In this document: positions 31,370 through 43,465 of the stretch, piece after piece
How the letters are laid out: each line of letters begins with the position of its first letter
How positions within the stretch are numbered: the first letter of the stretch is position 1
Source: Cytidiella melzeri
Lineage: Eukaryota > Basidiomycota > Agaricomycetes > Polyporales > Irpicaceae
DNA: 64,000 nucleotides
Direction of reading: 5' to 3'
Assembly: GCA_022592445.1 (NCBI GenBank)
Contig: JABYQR010000017.1
Location: 186,001-250,000, forward strand
Position numbers and translations under genes: made by a program
Notes under the pieces: generated by a model
What the model saw: only the letters and a program-made list of their open reading frames with translations
Database searches by the model: none
Told to the model about the DNA's origin: nothing

Positions 31370-34278
31370 ATGGCAGGTCTCAACTTGAACACTCTCACCG
31401 AGAATGCCACGCGTTTTGGGACTCGTCTGCAGGAGACGATATCCGAGCATACGAGAGACCTCGCAATCACTCGTGGTGGCAGCAGCGCAGGGTACTTTGA
31501 CAACCCGGAGGAGAAGCTCAAGCACATACGAAAGCAACTGGACTCTACCAGTGACAGAGACAAACTGGATGCGATGAAGAGGCTAATCGCGGTATGTGAA
31601 TCTCTGCATGAAACCCAAAGTCATTTAATGATTTGCAGGTCGTGGGTATTGAACACATAAGCTCATATCCAAGGGTAGGAACGTCTCAGAGTTCTTTGCG
31701 CAAGTGGTGAAGAACGTTGCCTCTCACAACCTTGAAATACGAAAGCTCGTGTACATATATCTGCTTCGATATGCCGAGCACGAACCAGACCTCGCCCTGC
31801 TGTCAATCAACACTTTTCAAAAGGACCTCTCGGATTCGAACCCGTTGATCAGAGCGATGGCTCTCCGCGTACTATCTGGAATCAAAGTTCCGATGATTGG
31901 CAGCATAGTCGTGTTAGCCATCAAAAAGTGCGCGACCGACATCAGTCCATACGTTCGGAAAGCTGCTGCGCTCGCTGTCATCCAATGCTACAGGTGTGTG
32001 CTGACTTGAAAGACTGCGAAGGTCACTGAGAACTGTCTGTGTGCAGTCTAGAATCAAACAATCAACCGGAACTCATCGAAATTATCTCCAAGCTCCTGAA
32101 GGATCGCTCACCGCTATCTATCGGAAGTGTAGCCGTGGCTTTTCAAGCAATCTGTCCCACACGCTTAGATCTTCTTCATGAACACTACAGAAGGTTATGT
32201 CGCACCTTGGTGGATGTGGACGAATGGGGTCAGGCGGACTTGTTGTCCCTTCTGATTCGTTACGCACGTACGATGCTTCCTCGGCCAATCGTCCTGACAG
32301 GAGAGCAAGAAGAGGTTGATCCCGATGTGAAGCTCCTTCTCACCTCGGCCGAGCCACTATTCCAGTCCCTTAATCCTGCGGTACGCTGGTCAAGATCCTA
32401 CCATGATCTTAGCTGACTAATTGGTCTATACGCGCCCCCCTAGGTAGTGCTTGCAGTCGCTCGCACGTTCTATTACATCGCCCCACCATCTGAGACTGGC
32501 AAAATAATCCCACCTTTGCTGCGCCTCCTGCATCTGTCACCCGAAATCGAACGTGTGGTTCTACCGTACCTGCTGATGATATCGCGTACACTATCGGTGA
32601 GCTACCTCCAAATCCTATTTCGCAAGCTGTGTTGAACTCGATGTAGCATCTACTGGTGCCATCTTACACCTATTTCCTCGTCCGAGCAGACGATACTCCA
32701 CAAGTCAAACAGGATAAGATGCGGCTGCTCCGGACGGTGATTAAGCCGGAGAACTACCAAGCATTGTTACGGGAATTCATTGTGAGCATCCACCCGCTTC
32801 AACGGTATGACCGGAAATTCACCTTCGAGTCCATTGAAATAGGTCTACTCAGAAGATGCGGATGACGGCCTGGTGCGAGAAGCAGTCAGCGCTATAGGCT
32901 ACTGTGCGCGTGTCGTCCCAGAATCAACACAGCAGTGCCTATCTGCACTCATGTCTTTCATTCAGAGCAAGCAAGGTAAGCTCAATAGCAGTTTCCCGCA
33001 TGTGTACCTCACGATGACACGAACTTCTCACTCCCCATCACTGGGCTTAGATATCGTCGTCGGAAACGCGGTCATTGTCCTGAAGCTGCTCGTCCAACAG
33101 AACATGCAGCAACAACAAAGCACTCCATCGACATCCTACTCTCCACTTTCCATCATCTCCCGCCTTGCGTACCGTATAGATGACGTCCGCAATTCCAAAG
33201 CGCGAGCGTGTATCATCTGGCTGGTGGGGCAATACGCCGCTGTCGACCCATCATCGTCTACAGGGGTATCTCAGACAGGTCCAGAAGGCATCGCACCATG
33301 GGCTCCGGACGTCCTCCGAAAAGCGACAAAGTCGTTCATGCAAGAGGTCTTTTTGTTTTTCCGTTTCAAATGCTAGCTAGCTAGCTAACCGCTGACGATG
33401 GTACATGTTTAGGAACCCATCGTGAAGCTACAAACCGTGACGCTGGCAGCAAAGATGCTTGTGCTGTGTCCTTCGGACCGGACACTTGGCTTACTCACCC
33501 GTTATGTGCTATCTCTGGCACGGTACGACCCGAACTTTGACGTGAGAGATCGAGGTCGCATGTTGGGCTCGCTGCTGAACGGAGTGACGACACTGTTGCG
33601 TGGCGAGGACGAGGACAGCGGACAGGAAGACCAGGGAGGTGTCGTGTTGAGAAGAGAGCAGGTGAAGCTCGTGCTGTTCGAAGGCAAGTCTGGGATCTCC
33701 GAGGAGCCTCAACACACAGGTGCGTTAACTGCCTTTGAACAACGAGCAGAAACTGATCGCTACTCATGATAACTGTAGGAGATGAACGCGCTGTGCTTGG
33801 CTCGCTCGGAGCCATCACTGGCAAAGATATGGCTGGTGATGTGTTCCTTCCGGACTGGCTCGAACAAGGCGTCGAACCTTCACTGCGGAGTTCCGAGGAG
33901 GATGTGCCTCCTGTGCCGTTAAGCATATCGTCCGTACATACATCTGTGCCTCGTTCGATAGCATCGTCAAACCGAGCGAGCCCGGTTGTACTTACCCCCG
34001 CGGGTCCTTCTCCTGCTGGATCATACTCACGACCGGAGACAGGGAAAGCTCCGTGGACGGACTTGGACTCGTTCTACGCGGACACGAACGGAGACGAGGA
34101 AGAGGAAGAGAGTGAGGACGAGACGGATGAGGAGGTGAATGAGGAAGAAGAGGACGAAGATACTCAAGATGAAGATTACGAAGGCAAGGCAGCACATTCC
34201 GGTAAAGAAGAGACTGAAAGTGAAGACGACGATGAGGGTGATGGAGATGAGGACCACCATCGATTGCATGCAGCTTAA
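31370..34278 (+). CDS. APL6: AP-3 complex subunit beta
   Basis: Nine exons: 31370-31591, 31662-31993, 32047-32380, 32444-32596, 32647-32781, 32843-32975, 33051-33346, 33413-33719, 33779-34278; 803 aa, normal for the fungal family. Large subunit of AP-3, which carries cargo from Golgi/endosome to the vacuole. The N-terminal trunk is a HEAT/ARM solenoid with the adaptin block [20 protein letters not shown] and [17 protein letters not shown]. The C-terminus is a Ser/Pro hinge ending in a strongly acidic tail of more than 60 residues, as in other AP-3 beta chains; no ear domain is visible. The first intron uses an AAG acceptor, needed to join RLIA to LISKGRN. Confidence 0.93.
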
Positions 34279-34375
34279 TAATAAATAAGCAATTGTAGTT
34301 CTTGTGAGTGCTACAACACAGCGCCCTCAGGCAACTTGTAATATAATGGCTGCAATAAGATTAGCAGTGGGTTTG

Positions 34376-37300
34376 CTATGAGTCCAGTATAGTACCTACC
34401 AAATTGAAGACATGGTAGGAATGCCCTCGCACGCCACCTCTTTCAGGCAGGTATGCTGGAGGTAGCAGCTGTACGACAGTCAATTGACTAGTATACTGTC
34501 GAAGATTCGGAAGACGTACATGATCCTCAGACATTTCGTAATACCAAGCTCGAAGGTATCGTGATTCCTCTGATTCGATCGTCACGCCGTAGCCATGCTT
34601 GGGGAGCATGAACTGGCCTATTTGAAGCTCCGTGTCTGTAATCGTACTTCTTGATACTCGGGCATACGATGTTCGATACAATCCTCGATAGAATATGTAT
34701 TCACACCTGATAGAAAGCTTCAGTTCATTAGTGCATAAAGACAGAGGTAGAGCACCGACCATCGATCCCCGTCGTCCTTGTCGATATCGTGTACTTTACC
34801 GTCTGTGACCATGATCTCGTACGGGTTCGCTGTCGTGTTTACAATCAGTGTTCAGTCGCGCATTGATGCGGGTCAGATTGGACAAACGTCTGGATGCGTG
34901 TGGTCTCGTCACAACATAACCCAAGAATATGACTGGCTGTGGATAGACGGAGGCCATAATTCTTGCGAGCTCCGTTGCTTGGAGTTCGCGATCTAGCGGA
35001 GTTTCCTCTATAACCAAACGGGTTTAGTGTTCACTGCCACGGAAAACTAGATGCGCATTGAAAAAGAAAGGCGCACCTTGCCCGTTATGAGCGACGATGA
35101 CATTGACGGGTGTACCGAACACATCGAGGACTGCGTGAATAGCTGGAGCGAGCTCTCCATGAGGGGATGGTAGCAGATGGTGGGTCGAGTTGATGATCGG
35201 GAACTGGACAACAGGTCAGCATATCGCTCCACTGTTTATGACGATTCGCTTGCCTTGGACAGGAGAACCGCACCCCATGTATGCTGGTTGGGTCCAGGAC
35301 CAAGGTCTACGTACTACGAGGAAACGGATCAGTCATCACGTTTTTCGTATGATATATGCTGTAGCACTTACGAATCCGAGTTCTTCCACCATGACACGCG
35401 TGCTGCGAACCAAGCCGTCAATCCAGTTGTTTTTTTCGGGTAGTTCAGCGAGGAAACACATACAGATCTCGGTTCCCGTAAACAACACGCTGTTATAAAG
35501 TCAGTTGTGTAAATGAATATGATGCAAGACCAGAACACCAAACTCACGTGAAGGTCCGTCTCCAACAAACCTACAACATCCAGTTCCATATCGCTATTCC
35601 CGGAATTAAGCTATCTGGAATAGCTGCTGACAGAGAGGCGACCCAAACGTACCGAATGAGATCTCTCATACGCCTCTGACTGTCCCTACCTTCGTTGTCA
35701 ATGCCGAAATGGACCGTCCAAATACCAGCGCGCAGAATACGCGAGCCGGACCTGTATGGCTGTGGCGCAGCTGGCCAGCAATACATGGTGGCAAGTAGAG
35801 AAACAGTTATCAGGATGCTCAACATTGCTTGCGACCGATATTTGAAGGAAGATGGTAACCTGAATGCGCTGGCGGGGAGCGGTGAGCTGATAGAAGGCCA
35901 TTGGAACGCGAAGCTCATAGCAAGCATCTGAACTGCAAGGACGCTGTGATTGACAACGAGGACGTCATTATTTCCATACGTTATATATGGCAAAATACGC
36001 ACACATCAGTCCTCTCTCTGAATATTTCCCCTCCTGGGACGAATGCATATGCGACGGTGAATGTGTTGACAACGTCAAACAGTGCGTTTACCAGGAACGC
36101 CGTAGTGTATGTCCTCACCAGACGCTTGCTCGAAGCGGCGCGGCCATAAACGACGGAAATGATGGACATAAGGAAAAGCGCGAAGTTCAGCCCGCCAACA
36201 TAGCCTGTCCAGTCCTTGTAAGCGTACGTGACGTATGCAGACGCAGAGCCGTATATGAACCAGATTGGGTGAGAGAATATGCCCGATGAGGAGGAAAACA
36301 ATGTGGGAAGGAGAAGTCCGAGAGCTTGGGCGACATGCGTGAGTGAGCCATGGAGGTGTGGAACAGGGCCTTTGATAGGAAATCCAGTCCAGGACCAGGC
36401 TATGAGCGTGCTAGAGTCTGCGATGAAGCAGTGCAGTGTGAAAATCAAAGAACCGAGCGCGATGCCGTCCAATGCCCAATATCTTCTTGTGAGCAACGGT
36501 GTGGTGTCAGACTTGGAAGTCGCAAAGGAGCCATTTGAAGGGTAAGCCGCTCTTGCCGAGTTGGTGGATCGTGTGTAGAAGTTGGCGATAGCTAGAAGTG
36601 CAAGCGTAATCCCGATCTTGTTGTAGCCTCCTGACACTTCATGCACAATTGGCCAGACTAACCATGCACGATTTAGCAACGGTTTTGAAGGCAGTCTAGA
36701 GCAAAATACATTACCTGGGTTGTTTGAGTGATTTGCGTGTTTGGAGACGGAAGCCATGAGGAACCCAAGACCGGTCACTACATGCGTATATACGGCGTGA
36801 GTTGTGTGTAGTATGATAATGGCATACACCTACGCATAGCTTGATATCCCCAGGATGGTGGAGTGGCAGACCAATCCACGACCCAGCCGATGCACATCAT
36901 CGAACTGGCGAATGCAACAGCGACCAAGCGATATATGGGACTTTTCAGGGCGAACGCTTGCAATCCTATCAAAGTCAAGCAATGTAGGATTGTACGACCT
37001 GTTCGTGAGCTTGCAACATCGAGGAGGGTGGGAATGGAGAGTAGTGCGGGTGAGAGCGTAGACAAAAGTGCGAACTCTGACCCAGCTATACCGAGCTCCC
37101 ACACCGAGAAGTAGAACAGCACTGGGGTAAGTGAGGTGAACACAGACCAGCTGATATATGCTACAATATCCAAGGTGAACACGAGCCGTGATTCGTAAGA
37201 CTGTAATCATCAACCATATGGACGTACGTACATAAGTACAAGTCGCTGAGAAAATCGAGCACAGATGAGTTGACATTATCTGTGGCCAATGTTGCCTGCT

Positions 37301-38495
37301 CTGTGGCTTTTGGGTTGATTATTGACTTATGTTCCTTCGACACTTGTTTGGACTTTTCGACGTCGACAGAAGCATTCTTCTTACCAACCGGGACCACGCT
37401 GTAAAACTACCATCAACTTTGTATTCGTTATGCAAGGTGATGTAGTTGGTTATACATATCGTGGTCCCCGTTGGATGAGCCTACAGTGATCTGACCAAAG
37501 CGTGGATGAGTATTGGAACGACTGTTGAAGGATGATTGAAACCTCACCTGGAGGTGTGCATGCTCGACGTCTATCTGCAGTATGGAATCATATAGGATGT
37601 CGAGGATAATGAGAGACCACTCGAAGAAGGCGTAGTATGTATATGCTACATTCAAAGTGAGCGAGGTAACCAAATCGCCCTGGAAGACAGAACGTACCAC
37701 CCGGGACGCGATGTACCTTGTGTTGCACAAAGAAATAGATCATGGGGACAAGTGAGAGGAAGAATCTAAGCGAAAAGTGTTCAGCTAGTCAAATATGATC
37801 GAGAGATGGGGACCTTACGAATTGGCTACAAGACGTCTAAGGTAGCACTGATGAGCGCAGTGGTCATGAAATCCTCACAGAAGAGCCTACCTTCTACTTC
37901 GCGCCTTTGGGTGGGATGTGCATGCAATGCCACCGTACATCCAGGGAAGATTGCATACAATATAAGTTATCATGAGAATATCGTGCCAGTCGTGGTCGTC
38001 AGAAGAAGTGATGTATACCCAACCACCGCAGGACAGGGTCCTCGCGATGCCAGTAATGCACAGGAAGCCTGGTAATCTTGAAGTAGATGAACGTTGTAGG
38101 TGATATTGCAGTAATACGAGCGCAAATCGGGGACCTGACACACGATGTGATCAGACTCTTCCTACACCGTGTGCGCAAGGAATGTTTTACCGGAGTTCAT
38201 CGCAATGAGAATCTGGAATATGTTGCGTTCAGGGTACCAGTCGCCGATGCTAGACCCGTAGCCTGATTAACTGCAGAATCTCGCGCATAGTTGGGATTAC
38301 TTACGTGGCTGACACTGAAGGAAACCATTCCTGAGGATACCCAGCAACTCCGTTCTTAACAATCTTTTGGTAATGCAAGTAGGTCCCAATTGCCAAGGCC
38401 GAGAAGAAGGCAGCGTAGGCGAGGTAAGTGTGTACAACCACGAAGGTTGACGCGGTCAGCGTGTATGTGGCCCGTCTGCTGTACTGACCAGACAT
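34376..38495 (-). CDS. CWH43: Cwh43-like GPI-anchor lipid remodelling protein
   Basis: Twenty-one exons on the minus strand: 38305-38495, 38191-38249, 37891-38134, 37819-37836, 37698-37765, 37548-37645, 37456-37490, 37232-37398, 36834-37160, 36715-36777, 36003-36657, 35653-35943, 35548-35593, 35464-35489, 35372-35402, 35254-35313, 35077-35203, 34888-35007, 34760-34829, 34520-34706, 34376-34468; 991 aa. In yeast Cwh43 puts ceramide on GPI anchors. The N-terminal third is a PGAP2/Frag1-type membrane domain ([31 protein letters not shown]); a multi-pass middle part follows; the last 250 residues are an exonuclease/endonuclease/phosphatase-like fold with [22 protein letters not shown] and [14 protein letters not shown]. 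Intron 16 (35204-35253) has a GC donor. Exon 4 is 18 nt. It converges on APL6 with 97 bp between stops. Confidence 0.92.
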
Positions 38496-39122
38496 CTCAC
38501 TACTAGAATTACAGCTTGCGTAGGGAGCACGGTATGCCACCCAGTGATACACCAGTGCCGTCTGAGAGCAGTGGCGCGGACGGTGAGCAGGGTCAGGGCA
38601 GGACAAGTGGTAAGTATGTACAAAGGTATCGTGTAATATGAAACGCGTCCACAGTGCGCTTGGGATGTGCGTAAAAACTCGGCGCTCAACACATTGCAGT
38701 TTTGCTTAGCGCAACCTACAGTACTTGGAACTGACTGCACGCAAATATTACGTCTCGAGGCCTGTTTACAGCTATCCCAATATCGCTAGACCGCGCCAGT
38801 AGGGTGTGCGCAGAGCACAGTGTCGCAGGTGGCGACACCCCGCCGTTGTTCCAGTGGCCCGCTCACTTCGTGTCCTTGAGTATGTATTGCGGTATATCGT
38901 TAGCGGGATAGCTGTAAGTACATATGTTACTCAAGGTTCACACCATCACAGTACACTTCATTCGATTTTTATTTCTCTTTCTCTTCTGCTATCAGTACAA
39001 GTTGATTATACAGGCCGGAATGATGACGGGCCAAAACGACGGAGGACGACAATTTGTCGGGGCATAAGGTGAGAAGCGGATTATACTCCCATGGGACCAG
39101 AGACGGACGACACGCGTCAACT
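38496..39122. other. Intergenic spacer
   Basis: Promoter side of CWH43 and 3' side of the eEF1B gamma gene; no further gene seen. Confidence 0.3.
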
Positions 39123-40788
39123 CTACTTGAACTAAAGAATGTCAGCAGTCGGGGACAAAGATTCGATGGTGCATAACAAAAGGTACTCACGTTCTTGCCA
39201 TCCGCCCACTTCTTGCCATCGATCTCAAGGTCCCAAGCGTTGGCAGCCTCAAAGAAGGCCCTATCCTCAGCGTTGTCGAGGTTGAGCTTCTTGAAGCTGT
39301 AAGACTCCCAGTCAGGAGCGCAATCAACTACGGGCTGGATCTCCTGTCCGCGCGCGACGAGGGCACCGCTGATGACGGAGTTGTTCGACTCGCCGAGGAC
39401 ACCCATTGAACCGAACAAATACTTGCGTGCAGCCTCGAGACGGTTGAAAAAACCGCCGATGAGGTTAGACGACATAAAAATAGCAGTCAGCTCGTCGTTG
39501 TACTTGTAGTCCACGCGCCAGACAGAGAAGCCCTCCTTGTCGAAGCTGGGAGAAAGATGAGGACGCGTGTGGAGGCTTACCACAAGAACTACTCACTTCT
39601 GGTAGAACCACTCGAGAGATCCACCTGGGCCCCGGGTCTCCTTGTTGGAGTACGCACGCTTCCAATCGTCGAGGTTAAAAGAGGACTTTGGGAGTAGGTC
39701 AAGTGGGTTCTTGGCCTTGGGCTCCTCCTTAGGAACGAGGTCATCGTCTTCCTCCTCCTCCTCCTCCTCCTCCGCTTTCTTCTTGGGCTTCTTCTCGGCT
39801 TTGGATGCAGGGGCGGCAGCAGGCTTACCCTCCTTCTTCTCCTTGGCAGGGGGAGCGAACTGGAGAGCCTTCTCAGGATACTCAATCGGACCAAAGATGT
39901 CCTTCAACGAAGGCTGGTTCACGATGGTCTCTGCATGGCGAATGATGTGAGGAAACTTTTTGCGCAGCTCTGCGTCCAAGACGACGAGGTTGGCGTTCAT
40001 AAAAACGGACACAAGGGTAATATCCGCAAGGCTGATACGTTCGCCGACAAGGAATGTACGAGTAGAAAGGTGAGATTCAACGGTAGTCAATCCGCGAAGA
40101 GCGCGCTCAACGAAGGCTGTGTACAACTGTTGTCGTCAGAGTCAGCCTATGTAATGATAATTTGTCCCGACTGTGACTCACAGACTTGGTGGATGGCAAA
40201 ATGCCGCGACAGAGCTGGACAGCTATACTGACGGGGTATGCGATCTCACTGTCAGCGACCGAGTTCCATTGGTCAACAAGGGCAGCGTCCTTGGGATCAG
40301 ATGGAAGAAGGCTAGAGTTCGGTGCAAGCGATGCAACTTCACACACGCAGAGTCAGTAAACCGTACTACATGAAGGAGAGTCAAACCCAAAGTCTGGATA
40401 TGGCCGACACAACGATCACAACTCATAATATGTATCCCTCGGCATGCTCGCTTTCAAGGATTGACGACGGGGTCCTTCATACACTTCCAACACTGAGAGT
40501 TGTACTCACTGTAACGCGCAATGGCAGAGGTTTCGAAGAGGTAGAATCCATCCTTTGTCTCGAGAGCCGGGATCTTTCCATGGGGGAACTTTTCAAGAAA
40601 TGCGGCCTTCTTATTGTCTTCGTGGTGAACGTAAGACTCGGGTAAATCAACCTTCAATCCTCCAAACGTAGCAATAGCACGAATCTGCGAGACTCAGTTC
40701 TCATCTGAGTCATTATGTGCATTGCGATGTGACTGACGCGCTTGCCCCCAGACTGAGTGGGGATCGTCCAGAGTGTTCCAAGAGACAT
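39123..40788 (-). CDS. Translation elongation factor 1B gamma
   Basis: Minus-strand exons 40738-40788, 40510-40684, 40182-40336, 39597-40126, 39191-39545, 39123-39131; 424 aa. Structural subunit of the eEF1B exchange complex that recharges eEF1A with GTP. Glutathione-transferase-like N-terminal half (FPHGKIPALE, ETSAIARYIASLAPNSSL, GERISLADITL), then a Lys/Glu linker with a run of glutamates, then the EF1G domain (NLDDWKRAYSNK, PGGSLEWFYQ, FMSSNLIGGFFNRLE, VDCAPDWESY) to DGKNFK. The last exon is 9 nt and holds only Phe-Lys-stop. The 173-bp second intron uses an AAG acceptor chosen to restore ARYIASLAP. Confidence 0.95.
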
Positions 40789-41013
40789 TTCGTGTGAAGC
40801 GGGGAGAGAATGAGCAGGAAAGAGATGGAGGTGGCGGTTAGAAGGAAAGATGGAGACGCTTGCTTTTCGGAACGTTCCCAAGGTGCGTCGACATCATATG
40901 CGTTGCGATCACTCGTCGTAATCACTACTGACAAGGCAGCAAAAAAAGTGGCCGAGTACAAGTACAAGGGTATACTAGGGCTACAAATATTCTCATCTCG
41001 TACAAGACTGCCC

Positions 41014-42172
41014 TTATAGTGCATTTGGAGGCTTCCGCCGCGCAGTGTTTTCTAGTATACGTGCCCGCAACAATTCAGCTGCGCTCGACCGACCCTTGCT
41101 TCCAGATCCCAGCGACGAGGAAGAGCCAAGTTGTTTGCGCGGGATGATACCGATAGATTCCATTTTGCGCCGTTTACTTCTGTCTTTCAACGCCAGATCC
41201 ATCCTTGCCTTCTCCCATGCTTCCTTGTCTTTAGCTTGAGTAGCCTCATCGTCCCGAGTCAACTTGAGTGTTTCCGGCAGACCATAGCGCCCCTTGAGCG
41301 CATCGTCCGCTGCCTGTTTCTCTTTCTCCACCTTCTTCTCCTCTCGAAAGCGTTTGCGAACTAGTTTCGAGAGCGTATACGGATCGTCGCCATAGTGATC
41401 AGAGACTGTCTGCAGGGCCTCCAAACGGGGCACTTGCACTTTATTCATGTGGTTTTGAGCCTCCGTGGACTTCTCTAGGGCGGCTAGAGGATCAACTGGG
41501 CCCTCGTTCGGATCTGTATCTAGGTGTACGTCAATCTCTGTCCGCAGAGCTGAGGTGAAAAGGGCGGCATACTGTGAGCAGCGAAACCTCCATTCTCTTC
41601 TGGATCCCAATCCTCCTGCTTCTGTCTAGCTCCGGAGGTCACGACATAGCAAGTATTCTGCAGTATGACATGAGAGCCAGGCAACACACGGACCGAGCTT
41701 GTGTACCTTAGGGTCCGTCTGAATCTCAAACCATCCGCTACATAGATGACATTTGCACCGGAACGAGTAGATTGGTGTGCTGTAATAATTGCCAATCTTC
41801 TTCTTCTCGGCATTGTATCTGACACCCATGCCAATGTGGTTGTTGCATGTCCCGCTGTAAAACTTGCTGAGGACAATGCAGATAACCATAGAAAGAGGGA
41901 GTACGTGCCACCAGATATTGAACGGCAGCTCAAACCGTGTAATGAGAATCCCCTGGTCAATCTTGCGAGCTCTGTCACCCAACGCATGCTTTCCTGAATA
42001 TCCTATGTCAGCCAATTAAAGGTGGGGGCAATAGCTGAGCGAGTTGCACCTCGATAGCTATTTAAGCTGCCATGCTTCTCTCCATCGAAGTCGGGGGGAT
42101 AGTACTTGTTGAATCCTAGGAGAGTGTAAGTCGAACTTCCTAAGAAATATGCGTTATATACGCACCCTGCAT
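41014..42172 (-). CDS. SAF4: Saf4/CCDC130-like splicing factor (Yju2 family)
   Basis: Minus-strand exons 42166-42172, 42050-42115, 41909-42002, 41707-41854, 41588-41657, 41014-41537; 302 aa. Members of the CWC16/Yju2 family join the spliceosome around the first catalytic step. Marks: MQGFNKYYPPDFDGEKHGSL, DQGILITRFELPFNIWC, the zinc-binding pairs C..CNNHIGMGVRYNAEKK and CKCHLC, QTDPK and DPEENG. The C-terminal half is a Lys/Arg/Glu coiled coil. The first exon is only 7 nt. Intron 3 (41855-41908) needs a GC donor (GCACGT) to keep the conserved Trp-Cys. The last intron has an odd GTTTCG donor, supported by the stop that follows without splicing. Shares a 162-bp divergent promoter with the pICln-like gene. 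Confidence 0.9.
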
Positions 42173-42334
42173 GACGACCGACTGAAAGCAAGCTCAAGAC
42201 CGAAGCTAATGCTGGAAAGGTGGTAGACCTATCCAAGTAGCATATGAAGCGCCCTGTGGCAATTATTTCTTGAAATTAGACGCTCATTCCAAATATTCTT
42301 CAATCCACAACTCCTTGCACATATACACACAAAA
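42173..42334. promoter_or_regulatory. Divergent promoter, SAF4-like / pICln-like
   Basis: Only 162 bp separate the two start codons, so the genes probably share regulatory sequence. Confidence 0.5.
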
Positions 42335-43311
42335 ATGGCTCCCATCGCCTCCATAGATGCTGTCCCGAATTCCATCTCTTTAGATGAGCACAAGACGATG
42401 GTTGCTTCTACGCCTACGTCCTTCAGTGACATCCCGCCGGTATTGAGGCATCAAGAGGAGGATGTGTCTATTGCCCTTGACCCCCCTCTCGAAGGCTTTA
42501 GCGCAGAAGAGTGTGCAAAAGGGACCTTGTATGTGATTGAAAGGCACGTTTCTTCTGCAATGTGTCTTTCACTAGATTTTTTGAAGAACAAGCCGTGGTA
42601 CACAGTGCTTTGGTCTACATGGCTGCCTCCGGACGAGGCATCCAAATCGAATACCCTTCCATCACTTTGCATGCGATCTCCCGCGGCGAAACAGGCCCTT
42701 CAATATACTGTCAGCTGGACGAAAGCACTGCTATCCCCGACGGAAATGCAGACGAGGAAGAGACGGCAGAGATGAGGGAACTCACTATCGTCCCAAAAGA
42801 AGCTACAGCTTGTATGTACACGCTCTTCTGAGTCAACGAGATTCAAAATATTCACCGTCAGCTCCAGTGGAACCTATATTTGAGGCACTATCTGTATGTG
42901 CGGCATTACACCCCGACCCAGCGGGCGAAGACGATATGGACGACGACGACGACGCGTTCATAGACGCAGACGAAAACAGTCCGTTCGAGGCATTCGACGG
43001 CGCTGACGGCGAAGAGCTCAGCGAAGTCGGGCGGGTGCGCAACAATTTCATCAATGATAACCGTTTCGCACCGTACTAGCCGTTGATACGCTTTTTCTCT
43101 GTACCGGGGGTATTTTTCTTGTCCTTGTTGTCGCTAGGCTGCGCTTGCACATATAGAAAGCATCATCTACAACCCCTTCGAAATCCAACAAGACCAAAAC
43201 TCTGCGGCGCTGAATGGCAACAACGCAGATCACGATGACGGTAGTGAAGATGAACAGGCAGAGGCAACTCATGGACAACAGATTAACGGTCGTTCCGCGA
43301 CAGCAGAGTGA
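42335..43311 (+). CDS. pICln-like methylosome/Sm assembly chaperone
   Basis: Exons 42335-42543, 42606-42811, 42862-43034, 43138-43311; 253 aa. pICln holds Sm proteins and hands them to the PRMT5 methylosome during snRNP assembly. The PH-like core reads GTLYVIESALVYMAASGRG, then IEYPSITLHAISR, GPSIYCQLDE and FEALSVCAALHPDP, followed by an acidic loop and a C-terminal helix AALAHIESIIYNPFE. The first intron has a GC donor (GCACGT); a GT alternative exists 15 bp upstream but gives a poorer match. The third intron (103 bp) has an in-frame stop at 43077-43079, so retention would give a shorter protein ending after 15 extra residues. Confidence 0.85.
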
Positions 43312-43465
43312 TATACAAAAGGGGGGGGGAAACCTGGAAAACTGATGTAATCTACAAAACCATGTAACAACTCATTCTGCCTAGTACCTTTACTATCCGA
43401 CTCGTAGGCACCAAATCTGACAACCTCTTAAGACAACGAAGACTGCGAATTCCCTGAACTAATTA

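Noticed and set aside
38531..38620. Short plus frame starting ATGCCACCCAGTGATAC upstream of CWH43
   Set aside because: Looks Ser/Gly-rich but cannot be extended by a convincing intron chain and lies in the CWH43 promoter.
42528..42586. GT-AG alternative for the first pICln intron (GTATGT to CACTAG)
   Set aside because: It would replace the conserved YVIES strand with a poorer sequence; the GC-AG choice keeps the family pattern. RNA data could overturn this.
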